From assembly GCF_900188335.1 (NCBI RefSeq), contig NZ_FZOY01000003.1, positions 1 through 64,000 of the forward strand: a stretch of 64,000 bases of DNA, in the 5' to 3' direction. The notes beneath the pieces were generated by a model. It was given only the letters and a program-made list of their open reading frames with translations. It was not told where the DNA came from and did not search any database. The translations under genes were made by a program, and so were the position numbers. This stretch comes from Tropicimonas sediminicola. Its GTDB lineage: Bacteria; Pseudomonadota; Alphaproteobacteria; Rhodobacterales; Rhodobacteraceae. Positions 36,058 through 45,076 of the stretch are shown piece by piece (within the stretch, counting starts at the first letter, position 1; each line of letters starts with the position of its first letter).

Positions 36058-37366
36058 CTTTGGCTGCCTTGATAAAGTTCATAGGGTTCACGGGCTTTCC
36101 GTTCACATGCACCTCGTAGTGCAGGTGGGTGCCGGTCGACCGTCCGGTATTGCCCATATCACCGATCCTCTGTCCTTTCGAGACCCTTTGGCCCTCTTTG
36201 ACGCGCAGGCGCGACATGTGGGCGTACCAGGTCTCGATGCCGAACTCGTGGCGCAGTTTCACCATCCGTCCGAAACCGGAATGCCAGCCCGCCTGCACCA
36301 CCACGCCATCGGCGGTGGCATAGATCGGCGTGCCGTGGCTGCCGGCGAAATCGGTGCCGTTGTGCATCCGTCCCCAGCGGGGGCCGAAGCCGCTGGTGAA
36401 GCGGAAGGAGTCCTTGAGCGGCATGCCGAACGGCGCCTTTTCGGCGGCGATCCGGTAGAGGTTCATCCGGTCGAGCCCCTTGAGCAGCGTGTTGGCGCGC
36501 GCCTCGTCGGCGGAGGGCTCCATGCCCTTGGTGGAGAAGGAGATCGGCGTCAGCGGGCCGCCCTGGCCGGAATAGCCGCGACGCACCGCGTCCAGCAGGC
36601 GCTCGGGCGGCAGGCCGGCGCTCTTGAACATCTTCTCCAGCGGCTCGACCGAGACGGTCAGCGCCTCCTCGAGCTGGGTGAAGATCTTCTCGTTGCGGTC
36701 GAGGATCAGGTCGCGCTCGTAGGCGGCGGCCTCGGCCTCTTCCAGCGCGGCGGCGGCTTCCTCGGCCATGCTGTCGCGCTCGCTGGCGGTCCGCTCCAGT
36801 GCGGCGTTCAGGAAGTCCAGCGTGGCGTCGACCTCGGCGAGGGACGCCTTTTCGCTTTCGGTCTCCGCGCGGCCTTCGAGCACCGCGACCACCGCTTCCT
36901 TTTCCTGGCGGGCCTGGTCCCGTTCGTTGATCGTGCGGCGCAGCGCGGTCTGGACGACGCCGATGCCGGTTTCCAGCTCGTGGCGGCGGCTTTCGGAGGT
37001 CAGCAGCTGCGACTGCATCGCCGAAACCTGCTCCAGCGCGGCGTTGAACCGCTCGTGGGCGGCCAGTGCCTGGGCCTCTGCGGCTTCGCGCGCCAGCGAC
37101 AGCTCGTTCAGCCGCTCTTCATAGAGCGCGCGGTCCCGGCCGGCCTGTTCGCGGATGTTGCCTGCCCCGATCGAGTCCATCAGCAGCACGGATGAGGCGA
37201 TGATCGCCCAGCCTATCGTCGCGGCCGAGCCGAAGAGGGCGAGCGCCTGTGTCCCGGGGCGCAGCCGGATGAAGCGGGTGTTGTCGTCGGAGCGCAGGAA
37301 CAGGCGCTGTTCCGGAAACCATCGTTCGAAGAAGTTGTGAATGCGGTCGTTCAGTCGCGTGCGCAA
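36047..37366 (-). CDS. M23 peptidoglycan endopeptidase with coiled coil
   Basis: A 439-residue membrane-anchored protein. One TM helix (LALFGSAATIGWAIIASSVLLM), a long coiled coil (~70-230, Glu/Ala-rich), then a LytM/M23 domain with Zn ligands in GRMHNGTDFAG, WYAHMSRL and THLHYEVHVNG. All ligand residues are present, so it should be catalytic rather than an EnvC-like activator. The start appears to be TTG at 37366; no ATG occurs before the TM helix. It is co-transcribed with the downstream bactofilin. Confidence 0.9.
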   Translation of the reverse strand: MRTRLNDRIHNFFERWFPEQRLFLRSDDNTRFIRLRPGTQALALFGSAATIGWAIIASSVLLMDSIGAGNIREQAGRDRALYEERLNELSLAREAAEAQALAAHERFNAALEQVSAMQSQLLTSESRRHELETGIGVVQTALRRTINERDQARQEKEAVVAVLEGRAETESEKASLAEVDATLDFLNAALERTASERDSMAEEAAAALEEAEAAAYERDLILDRNEKIFTQLEEALTVSVEPLEKMFKSAGLPPERLLDAVRRGYSGQGGPLTPISFSTKGMEPSADEARANTLLKGLDRMNLYRIAAEKAPFGMPLKDSFRFTSGFGPRWGRMHNGTDFAGSHGTPIYATADGVVVQAGWHSGFGRMVKLRHEFGIETWYAHMSRLRVKEGQRVSKGQRIGDMGNTGRSTGTHLHYEVHVNGKPVNPMNFIKAAKDVF

Positions 37367-37574
37367 TGCCCGTCCCCGTTCTCAGGATCATCTTGGCGAT
37401 CCGACGTCGTGCCGATCCCCCCGGCCGCCGGTTCGCATCGGGCTTACGGTGCGGTCGGGCTCGGTGCAAGATTTATGGGCGCATCGATTGTTTGGGACGC
37501 AGTTGCACCGCCAAACCGGCAAGTTTTCGCCGATGAATCGGGGACTTCGCAGGCAAGATGCGGCGTATCTGCGC

Positions 37575-38405
37575 TCAGGTCGAACCGGCGCCGTCTGCGA
37601 GCGGCCAGTAGAAATCGGGCGGAATCCCGGCCTCGGCGCGCTTTTCCTCGTTGAAGGGGGGCTTCAGCGGGCCGTGGAAATAGCGGGTCACGAGGTCGTG
37701 GAAGACCTCTACCGGGTCGCGGTTGTCCCGGCCGCAGAGGAAGTGGAACCATTTCGAGCCGTAGGCGACGTGGTGCACCTCCTCGGCATAGATCACCTCC
37801 AGCGCCTCGATGGTCTGCGCGTCGCCGGCCTTGCGGAAGACGTCGATCATCCCCGGCGTCACGTCGAGCCCGCGGGCCTCCAGCACCATCGGCACGACGG
37901 CAAGCCGCCCGAGCAGGTCCTCGGCGGTGTCCTCGGCCGCGCGCCACATGCCGGCATGGGCCGGCAGGGCGCCGTAATGGCTGCCCTGGGCTTCAAGACA
38001 ATCGCATATCAGGTTGAAATGCTTGGCTTCCTCATCGGCAGACTTCACCCAGTCATCGTAGAATCCCATCGGCATGGGCACATGGCCGAACCGGGCGATG
38101 ATGTCCCAGTGCAGATCCACCGCGTTCAGCTCGATATGGGCGACCGCGTGCAGGATGGCGATCCGGCCCTGCGGCGAGCCCGGCCTGCGGCGCGGCACGT
38201 CGCGCGGGTCCAGCAGTTCCGGCCGTTCCGGGCGGGCAGGTTGGAGCGGCGGCGTGCCGGTGCCAACGGGAAGCGGCGTGCCGGCGGCGCGGGCGGCCTG
38301 CCAGGTGGCGGCATGGCGGCGCGCGAGCGCTGTCTTTTGGCGGCCATCGGCCGTCCGGAGCACCTCGCAGGCGAGGTCTGTCAGGGTTGGCCCGGTCTGA
38401 GACAT
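37575..38405 (-). CDS. DUF455 ferritin-like protein
   Basis: A 276-residue ferritin-like helical protein. Di-iron-type ligands are suggested by AHIELNAVDLHWD, SADEEAKHFNLIC and AEEVHHVAYGSKW. Members are uncharacterised; some resemble MiaE-type hydroxylases in fold. The ATG at 38405 is preceded by GAGGGCG. It lies 91 bp downstream of the peroxiredoxin gene, separated by a dispersed intergenic repeat. Confidence 0.82.
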   Translation of the reverse strand: MSQTGPTLTDLACEVLRTADGRQKTALARRHAATWQAARAAGTPLPVGTGTPPLQPARPERPELLDPRDVPRRRPGSPQGRIAILHAVAHIELNAVDLHWDIIARFGHVPMPMGFYDDWVKSADEEAKHFNLICDCLEAQGSHYGALPAHAGMWRAAEDTAEDLLGRLAVVPMVLEARGLDVTPGMIDVFRKAGDAQTIEALEVIYAEEVHHVAYGSKWFHFLCGRDNRDPVEVFHDLVTRYFHGPLKPPFNEEKRAEAGIPPDFYWPLADGAGST

Positions 38406-38440
38406 CTGCGCGCCCTCGTTCTGCTCCGGCTCCTGCGCCG

Positions 38441-38469
38441 GAGGTTTCTTGCCTCCGGCGGGGATATTT
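38441..38469 (+). repeat. Dispersed intergenic repeat (CTTGCCTCCGGCGGGG), copy 2
   Basis: GAGGTTTCTTGCCTCCGG followed by CGGGGATATTT, nearly the same as 8411-8440. It sits between bcp and the DUF455 gene. Confidence 0.55.
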
Positions 38470-38496
38470 CGGGACAGGCGAAGATGCAACGCCGGC

Positions 38497-38958
38497 TCAG
38501 AGCCCGCGAACGGCCTCCAGAACGGCCTCGGCGTGGCCGGGCACCTTCACCTTGGGCCAGACCTGGCGGACGATGCCGTCGCCGTCGATCAGCACGGTGG
38601 TGCGCTCGATTCCCATGAATTTCTTGCCGTACATGCTCTTTTCCTTGAACACGCCGTAGCGCTCGCAGACATCGCTCTCGGCATCGGACAGGAGCGTGAC
38701 ACCGAGATCATGCTTGTCGCGGAACTTGTCGTGCTTCTGCACCGTGTCCTTGGAGACGCCGAGCACGACCGCGCCGGCGGCCTCGAACTCCGGCAGCGCC
38801 TCGGTGAAGGCGACGGCTTCCTTGGTGCAGCCGCTGGTGTCGTCGCGCGGATAGAAGTAGAGCACCACCGCCTTCGGCTTGAGCGCCGACAGGGTGATCT
38901 CGCCGCCACCGTCGCGGGGCAGGGTGAAGTCGGGAGCCGGGGAGCCGGTGTCGATCAT
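38497..38958 (-). CDS. bcp: Thioredoxin-dependent peroxiredoxin (BCP/PrxQ)
   Basis: A 153-residue peroxiredoxin reducing hydroperoxides. The peroxidatic Cys lies in YPRDDTSGCTKEA, where Thr and Cys of the TxxC pattern are kept. The BCP resolving Cys five residues later is replaced, so it is a 1-Cys or atypical form; DVCERYG offers a more distant cysteine. It is followed by the DUF455 gene. Confidence 0.92.
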   Translation of the reverse strand: MIDTGSPAPDFTLPRDGGGEITLSALKPKAVVLYFYPRDDTSGCTKEAVAFTEALPEFEAAGAVVLGVSKDTVQKHDKFRDKHDLGVTLLSDAESDVCERYGVFKEKSMYGKKFMGIERTTVLIDGDGIVRQVWPKVKVPGHAEAVLEAVRGL

Positions 38959-39054
38959 GTGACTGTCATCCTTCGTTGGAGGGCATATGCTTCCTTTCTA
39001 GTTCCCGAACCGCGAAGATAAAGGTCCGGGGAAAAGACCCCGCAAGGGAGAGGC

Positions 39055-42000
39055 GTGAAACAGCAGCAGGACACCGGGATCGCGGACGGCCACGGCGTCT
39101 CCGGATCGGGCGACGGGCAACCGGCGGCCGATGGTGTGCGCAAACCGCGCTCCGCGCGGCGGAAGCGGCGTGCGCTCCTCTGGGTGATCTTTGTCGCCTT
39201 CGATCTCGCTCTTGTTCTGGCGCTCGCGATCCTGCTTGGCGGGCTGATGCTGGCGGGGCGGGATCTGCCGGCGCCGGACTGGGTCGCCGAGCGTGCGGGC
39301 GAGGTGCTTTCCCAGGGGCTCGGCGGCGGGCAGGTAGAGATCGGCGAGGTCACGCTGCGGCTGGAGCACCGCGCCCTGCCGGAGGTCGCCTTCGAAGCGG
39401 TGCGGGTGACCGCGCCGAACGGAGCGGATCTGGCCGAGATCCCGCGCCTCGGTGTTTCCCTCGACAAGAGCGCGCTGCTGCAGCGGCGGGTGCAACCCAA
39501 GGTGCTGACTCTCGACGGCGCGGCCGTGCGTCTGCGTCGCAAGGTCGACGGCTCGCTCGACCTCGGCTTCGGGGGCGGCATGGGAACGGCGCGGCTCGGC
39601 TCGGTGGAGGAGGCGCTCGGCGTGGTCCGCAGGACGTTGGCGCTGCCGGGGATCGCTCCGATCAAGCGCATCGACCTGCGCGGTCTTGACCTGGAATTCA
39701 GCGACGAGCGGGCAGGCGAGGTCTGGCGGGTGCGCGACGGCAACCTGCTGGTCGAGCAGGACGGCGGCGCGCTGTCGGCCGCCGTGGATTTCGACATGCC
39801 CAAGCAAGGCGACGGCGATGCGGAGACGGATGCCACGGTCGCCCTCCGGCTGAGCATTGGCGAGGCGGGGGCGGGCGCGCAGGTCTCGGCGCTGGTCAAG
39901 AACGTGCCGGCGCGGGATATCGCGGCGCAGGCCCCGGCGCTGTCCTGGCTGAAACCGCTCGATGCCGAGGTCTCCGGGGCGCTGATCACCGGGCTCGACG
40001 AGGACGGCCGGATGGAGCCGCTGAACGGGACGCTGGAAATCGGCAGCGGCGTGTTCCAGCCCGAGGCGGCGGCGCAGCCGATCCCGTTCGACGGGGCGCG
40101 GGCCTATTTCGGCTACCGGCCGCGGGAGGAGAAGCTCACCTTCCAGGAACTCGCCTTCAGCGCGCCCGATGGAAGCTTCACCGCCACCGGTCATGCCTAT
40201 CTCGACGGCATGGAGACGGGCTGGCCGGAGGCGCTGGTCGGGCAGTTCCAGTTCACCGACGTGCGGCTCGACCCGCCGGGGTTCCTGCCGCGCCCGGCGC
40301 ATTTCGATGGCGGGGCGGTGGACCTGAAGGTCTCGCTCGATCCGTTCGAGGCGAAGCTTGGCCAGATCGTGCTGACCACCTCCGATCCCGAGGCCGGCGA
40401 GGCCGCGGGTCTGAGCCGGTTGGAGGGATCGGGGCGGGTCACGGCGGATGGCGGCGGCTGGCACGTGGCGCTCGACCTCGGGGTGGACCAGATCGAGGCC
40501 GGCTCGCTCATGGCACTCTGGCCCTTTGCGATGGCGCCGCGCACCCGCGACTGGATCGATCGCAACCTGATCGGCGGGGTGGTGGAGAACGCCAGCGCCG
40601 GGCTGAGGCTCGACCAGGGCGCGCGCCCCGACCTTGCGGTGACCTTCGAGTTCCGCGATGCCGAGGTGCGGGCGCTTCAGAGCCTGCCGACGATCACCAA
40701 AGCCTCGGGATATGCCTCCACCGGGCGCGGGCAGTTCGCGCTCTCGCTGGACGCCGGCCGGGTCGTGCCGCCGCAGGGCGGGCCGCTGGACCTCGCGGGC
40801 TCGGTCTTCAAGGTCATGGACATGACGACGAACCCGCGGATCGCCGAGATCGAGTGGCATTCGTCATCTTCCGTCACCGCCGCGCTGTCATTGCTCGACC
40901 AGGAGCCCTTCCGCTTTCTGCAGAAGGCGGGTCAACCGGTGACGCTGGCCGAGGGCCGGGCGGCGCTGGACGGCACCATCGCCTTTCCCATGAAACGGGG
41001 CATCCGGGGGCCGGACGTGGATTTCGACATCGCGGGCGATCTCACCGGGATCTCCTCCGAGCAGGCGGTGCCCGGCCGGCAGCTCGTCTCCGACCGGCTC
41101 GACCTGGTGGCGCGGCCGGTCGGGCTGACGATCGCGGGGGAGGCGGCACTGGACGGCGTGCCGCTCGATGGCATCTTCGACCTGCCGCTCGGCACCGCGA
41201 CGGGCAGCCGGCCGGTCAACGTGGGCGGGACGATCCGGATCGGCGGGGATTTCGTGCGCGCCTTCGGCATCGGTCTGCCGGAGGGCAGCGTTACCGGGGC
41301 GGGTCCCGCACGGTTCACCGTGGAGCTTCCGGCCGGCGCGCCGCCGCTCTTCTCGCTCGAATCCTCGCTCGAAGGCGTCGGTCTCGCCCTGTCGGCCGTT
41401 GGGTGGTCGTTGCCGGAGGCTGGAGAGGGCTCCCTTTCGGTCTCGGGCAGGCTGGGCGCCAACCCCGCCGTCGATGCGCTGAGGCTGGACGCCGCCGGCC
41501 TTCTGGCGGAGGGCCGCGTGAGCCTTGCCGAAGGCGGAGGGCTCGACCGGGCGGAGTTCCAGCGGGTCTCGCTGGGCGGCTGGCTCGACGCGCCGGTCAC
41601 GCTCCTGGGGCGCGGGCCGGGCCTGTCGCCCGCGATCGCGATCTCCGGCGGACAGATCGATCTGCGCCGCGCCCGCGCTGCGGGTGGCGGTGGGGGCGGG
41701 GGGAGCAGTGCCGGCCGAACCCCGATCTCGCTGGCGCTCGACCGCCTGCGGATCTCGGACTCGCTCTCGCTGGCGCCGTTCCGGGGCGAGCTGACCTCTG
41801 CGGGCGGGCTCACCGGCTCCTTCTCGGGCAACGTGAACGGCGCCGCCCCCGTGGCCGGCACCGTGCGGCCCGGGCGCGGCGGTGCTGCGGCCCTGCGGGT
41901 GCAATCCGAGAATGCCGGCGCGGTCTTCAAGGCCGCCGGCATCTTCCGCCAGGCGGAGGGGGGCAGCATGACGCTGTCGCTCGACCCCCGGGCCGAAACC

Positions 42001-42465
42001 GGTGAATACGACGGCCAACTCGCGGTCAGCGACGTGCGGGTGCGCAGCGCCTCGGGCCTTGCCGCCCTGGCGAACGCGATCTCGCTCGTGGGGCTGATCG
42101 ACGAGCTCAACGGCTCGGGGATCGTCTTCAGCGACGTCGAGGCCGCCTTCCGCTTGACGCCCAGCTACGTGCAGGTCACACGCTCCTCCGGCGTCGGGCC
42201 CTCGCTCGGCATCACGATGGAAGGGGTCTACGACTTGGCAGGCGGCATTCTCGACATGCAGGGCGTCTTCTCGCCCGTCTACATGGTGAACTCGATCGGC
42301 TCGATCTTCACGCGGCGCGGCGAGGGTCTGTTCGGCGTGACCTACCGGATGCGCGGCCCGGCCTCGAACCCATCGGTCGAGGTCAACCCGCTCTCGGCGC
42401 TGACGCCGGGGATGTTCCGCGACCTGTTCCGTGCCCCGCCGCCGACCCCGCGGAACGGAGGCTGA
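39055..42465 (+). CDS. AsmA-like / YhdP-type envelope protein (DUF3971)
   Basis: A 1136-residue protein. A basic cytoplasmic tail and one TM helix ([23 protein letters not shown]) precede a very long beta-rich periplasmic part. The C-terminal ~150 residues ([21 protein letters not shown] to [19 protein letters not shown]) are the AsmA_2-type end. Such TamB/YhdP-like proteins form lipid-carrying bridges between the membranes in E. coli; that role here is inference. The start is GTG at 39055 behind AAGGGAGAGG. A glycine-rich stretch near residue 880 looks like a linker. queA follows after 2 bp. Confidence 0.85.
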   Translation: MKQQQDTGIADGHGVSGSGDGQPAADGVRKPRSARRKRRALLWVIFVAFDLALVLALAILLGGLMLAGRDLPAPDWVAERAGEVLSQGLGGGQVEIGEVTLRLEHRALPEVAFEAVRVTAPNGADLAEIPRLGVSLDKSALLQRRVQPKVLTLDGAAVRLRRKVDGSLDLGFGGGMGTARLGSVEEALGVVRRTLALPGIAPIKRIDLRGLDLEFSDERAGEVWRVRDGNLLVEQDGGALSAAVDFDMPKQGDGDAETDATVALRLSIGEAGAGAQVSALVKNVPARDIAAQAPALSWLKPLDAEVSGALITGLDEDGRMEPLNGTLEIGSGVFQPEAAAQPIPFDGARAYFGYRPREEKLTFQELAFSAPDGSFTATGHAYLDGMETGWPEALVGQFQFTDVRLDPPGFLPRPAHFDGGAVDLKVSLDPFEAKLGQIVLTTSDPEAGEAAGLSRLEGSGRVTADGGGWHVALDLGVDQIEAGSLMALWPFAMAPRTRDWIDRNLIGGVVENASAGLRLDQGARPDLAVTFEFRDAEVRALQSLPTITKASGYASTGRGQFALSLDAGRVVPPQGGPLDLAGSVFKVMDMTTNPRIAEIEWHSSSSVTAALSLLDQEPFRFLQKAGQPVTLAEGRAALDGTIAFPMKRGIRGPDVDFDIAGDLTGISSEQAVPGRQLVSDRLDLVARPVGLTIAGEAALDGVPLDGIFDLPLGTATGSRPVNVGGTIRIGGDFVRAFGIGLPEGSVTGAGPARFTVELPAGAPPLFSLESSLEGVGLALSAVGWSLPEAGEGSLSVSGRLGANPAVDALRLDAAGLLAEGRVSLAEGGGLDRAEFQRVSLGGWLDAPVTLLGRGPGLSPAIAISGGQIDLRRARAAGGGGGGGSSAGRTPISLALDRLRISDSLSLAPFRGELTSAGGLTGSFSGNVNGAAPVAGTVRPGRGGAAALRVQSENAGAVFKAAGIFRQAEGGSMTLSLDPRAETGEYDGQLAVSDVRVRSASGLAALANAISLVGLIDELNGSGIVFSDVEAAFRLTPSYVQVTRSSGVGPSLGITMEGVYDLAGGILDMQGVFSPVYMVNSIGSIFTRRGEGLFGVTYRMRGPASNPSVEVNPLSALTPGMFRDLFRAPPPTPRNGG

Positions 42466-42467
42466 TC

Positions 42468-43514
42468 ATGCGGCTCTCGGATTTCGATTTCACGCTGCCC
42501 GAGGATCTGGTGGCGACCCGCCCGGCGAACCCGCGCACCTCCGCCCGCCTGCTCGTGGCGGGCCCGGACACGATCACGGACGCCCGGGTTTCGAACCTGC
42601 CCGATTTCCTGCGCCCCGGCGACCGGCTGGTGCTCAACAATACCAAGGTGATCCCGGCCCGGCTCTCCGGCATTCGCCGACGCGACGGGGGCGAGGGCGT
42701 CACCGAGGCGCGGATCGAGGTCACCCTGCTCGACCCGCGCGGCGACGGTAGCTGGCAGGCGCTGGCGAAGCCCGCCAAGAAAGTGCGCGACGGCGAGGAG
42801 ATCCACTTCGGACCCGGGTTCTCGGCCCGGGTTCTGGGCCGGTCCGAGGGGCAGCTGACGCTCGGTTTCACGCTGAAGGGCGATGATTTCGATGCCGCGC
42901 TCGATGCGGCCGGCGCGATGCCCCTGCCGCCCTACATCGCCGCCAAGCGCGCCGCGGACGCGCAGGACCGCACCGACTACCAGACCGTCTTTGCGCGCCA
43001 CTCGGGCGCCGTCGCGGCCCCCACGGCGAGCCTCCATTTCGACCGGCCGCTGCTGGAGCGGATTGCCGCCATGGGGGTGGATTTCACCGAGGTCACACTG
43101 CATGTCGGCGCGGGCACCTTCCTGCCGGTGAAGGTCGACGACGTCTCCGAGCACAAGATGCATGCCGAGTGGGGCGAGGTGACCGGGGCCGCCGCCGCCG
43201 AGATCAACGCCACCCGCGCCGCGGGCGGGCGGATCATCCCCGTGGGCACCACCGCCTGCCGGCTGATCGAGAGTGCGGCCACCGATGCGGGCCTCGCTCC
43301 CTGGCGGGGCGAGACCGACATCTTCATCCGCCCCGGCTTCCGCTTCCGGGCGACCGACGCGCTGATGACCAACTTCCACCTGCCGAAATCGACGCTGATG
43401 ATGCTGATCTCGGCGCTGATGGGGCGGGAGCGGGTGATGGAGATCTACGACCACGCGATCTCCGAGCGCTACCGTTTCTTCTCCTACGGAGACGCGTCGC
43501 TGCTGATCCCGTGA
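42468..43514 (+). CDS. queA: tRNA preQ1(34) S-adenosylmethionine ribosyltransferase-isomerase
   Basis: A 348-residue enzyme that transfers and isomerises the ribosyl part of SAM onto preQ1 in tRNA, giving epoxyqueuosine. Family phrases [49 protein letters not shown] and [16 protein letters not shown] are all present. It starts 2 bp after the AsmA-like gene. Confidence 0.96.
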   Translation: MRLSDFDFTLPEDLVATRPANPRTSARLLVAGPDTITDARVSNLPDFLRPGDRLVLNNTKVIPARLSGIRRRDGGEGVTEARIEVTLLDPRGDGSWQALAKPAKKVRDGEEIHFGPGFSARVLGRSEGQLTLGFTLKGDDFDAALDAAGAMPLPPYIAAKRAADAQDRTDYQTVFARHSGAVAAPTASLHFDRPLLERIAAMGVDFTEVTLHVGAGTFLPVKVDDVSEHKMHAEWGEVTGAAAAEINATRAAGGRIIPVGTTACRLIESAATDAGLAPWRGETDIFIRPGFRFRATDALMTNFHLPKSTLMMLISALMGRERVMEIYDHAISERYRFFSYGDASLLIP

Positions 43515-43575
43515 CACGCGCATCGCGCGTGGCCGGGGTTGGCCGCATGTACTGTCGATGTCCTGAAGATCTCTT

Positions 43576-43650
43576 TGGAGCGGGCGATGAGATTCGAACT
43601 CACGACCCTTACCTTGGCAAGGTAATGCTCTACCCCTGAGCTACGCCCGC
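43576..43650 (-). tRNA. tRNA-Gly (GCC), second copy
   Basis: 75 nt with CCA; acceptor GCGGGCG/CGCCCGC and anticodon loop TTGCCAA. All 75 bases equal those of 15561-15635, and the first bases upstream (AGGAC) match as well. Confidence 0.96.
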
Positions 43651-43759
43651 GTCCTAGAGTGAGCGGGGATTTAGCGAGTGGCGCGGGGGGCTTCAAGGGG
43701 AAAACGCGCCTCCCGCGCGAAAAATCGCCCAGCCCGCCCGGAGGCCGCGACGGGGCGGG

Positions 43760-44146
43760 TCAGAGGATCGACAGGTAGATGTTGGCCAGCGCCGCCAGCA
43801 CCAGCATTACGAAGGTCAGCACCATCCCCACCTGCCGGGCCTGCATGATCTGCGGCTCGGAGCCGAGACCCACGGCATGGCTAACCCGCCCCAGAAACAG
43901 CATCGCGCCAAGCCCGTGAACGCTCCAGCCCGGCATCCCCTGAAGCTCGGCCATGGCAAGCAGGAGCAGGCCGAAAGGCGCGTATTCCGCGCAATTTGCC
44001 TGCACGCGCACCCGTTGCAGGAAAGAGGCGTCGGCGCCGTCGCCGATCGAGACATTGGCCGCGATGCGTTGGCGGATCACCCGCGCACTTAGCGCAACGA
44101 AGAGGAGGGCCAGCAGGCCGGCGTAGAATGGCGTGATTTCAAGCAT
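43760..44146 (-). CDS. MAPEG-family membrane protein
   Basis: A 128-residue four-helix membrane protein. The MAPEG pattern is seen in FVALSARVIRQR, the loop RVQANCAEYAPFGLLLLA, and LFLGRVSHAVGL. Bacterial members include glutathione-linked enzymes, but the substrate is unknown. The ATG at 44146 begins MLEITPFYAGLL; longer upstream codons are not family-like. Confidence 0.85.
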   Translation of the reverse strand: MLEITPFYAGLLALLFVALSARVIRQRIAANVSIGDGADASFLQRVRVQANCAEYAPFGLLLLAMAELQGMPGWSVHGLGAMLFLGRVSHAVGLGSEPQIMQARQVGMVLTFVMLVLAALANIYLSIL

Positions 44147-44344
44147 TACATTGGACAATCTGGTTTCTGGCGGAAAAGGAACGGAACGACCACGCGCACC
44201 TTGGGGCATTCGATCAGGGACCCGCCGGACTGGCATCACTGGGGGACTGGTCTCAATCTACATACAGGAAATGCGACGTTGTCGGAAATCTGGGCTCTGC
44301 CTCCTGAACGAAAGATACGCGTCCTGTCGAGGTGTGCCGTTTCG

Positions 44345-44527
44345 TCAGTTGCTGCCGGTGAAGGACCAGATCACGTTGAAGATAAGGACGACGCCAAAGA
44401 TCATCCCGGCCAACTTCCAATTGAAGCGCCTGTTCTCCCCACCGATGATGCCCATCCGTTTCGCGACGGCGAAGGTGGCAAGTATCAGCGCGGCGGTAAT
44501 CAGCGCGTGAAGAACATCAAACTGCAT
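44345..44527 (-). CDS. 60-aa two-helix membrane protein
   Basis: A small protein with segments LHALITAALILATFAVA and LAGMIFGVVLIFNVIWSF and a short polar loop GIIGGENRRFNWK. The ATG at 44527 follows CGGAG. No family is recognised. It lies 25 bp downstream of the secreted protein gene at 44553 on the same strand, so they may share a transcript. Confidence 0.6.
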   Translation of the reverse strand: MQFDVLHALITAALILATFAVAKRMGIIGGENRRFNWKLAGMIFGVVLIFNVIWSFTGSN

Positions 44528-44552
44528 ATGAACTCCGATCAGGCGAAACCCG

Positions 44553-44957
44553 CTACTGGATTGAAAGGTCGACGTTGTATCCGACCGTCGCGCCTGCATC
44601 GCGGTCATTGCCCATCAGGTAGACCCGGATCGTGTAGGTGCCATCGGACGGTAGCTCTACGGTTGTGCTGTTGCCATCCATCGAGCTGTTGTAGATCGCC
44701 ACGCCATCGCTGCCGGGCGGAAGGATGTTGAAAAACACGCTGCCGTTGCCGTTGGTGCCTGCAACGGAAAGGTCCACGAACATCTGCTGGCCGCCGCTGG
44801 CGCCAAGCCGATAGTCGAAATACTCGTCGCCAGTGATCGTGCCGCTGACCATTGTGCCGTAGTTCCCCGACTGAAACCGAACATCCGCGGTCATTTGCGC
44901 CGTGCCGGGACCTGCCCCCAGCATGACAAGAGACGCGAAGACGAGCTGTCGAAGCAT
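44553..44957 (-). CDS. Secreted beta-sandwich protein, possibly a lysozyme-inhibitor type
   Basis: A 134-residue protein with signal peptide (RQLVFASLVMLGAGPGTAQ). The mature domain shows GTITGDEYFDYRLGASGGQQM, FFNILPPGSDGVAIYN, and TYTIRVYLMGNDRDAG. The pattern is shared by a common family of small exported proteins, some annotated as g-type lysozyme inhibitors; I hold this as tentative. Here the usual basic RxxARR stretch after YLM is acidic or neutral. The ATG at 44957 follows AGGAGGG. Confidence 0.65.
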   Translation of the reverse strand: MLRQLVFASLVMLGAGPGTAQMTADVRFQSGNYGTMVSGTITGDEYFDYRLGASGGQQMFVDLSVAGTNGNGSVFFNILPPGSDGVAIYNSSMDGNSTTVELPSDGTYTIRVYLMGNDRDAGATVGYNVDLSIQ

Positions 44958-45076
44958 TGGATACCCTCCTGGATTGGCGAAACTCTGCGGATGCCAAGAG
45001 GAAGTATAGGGCATGGAGGCAGCCCGTCATCTTCTGAGTAGAGGGCGGCGAAGCTCATGCCTCGCCGCTCGCATTA

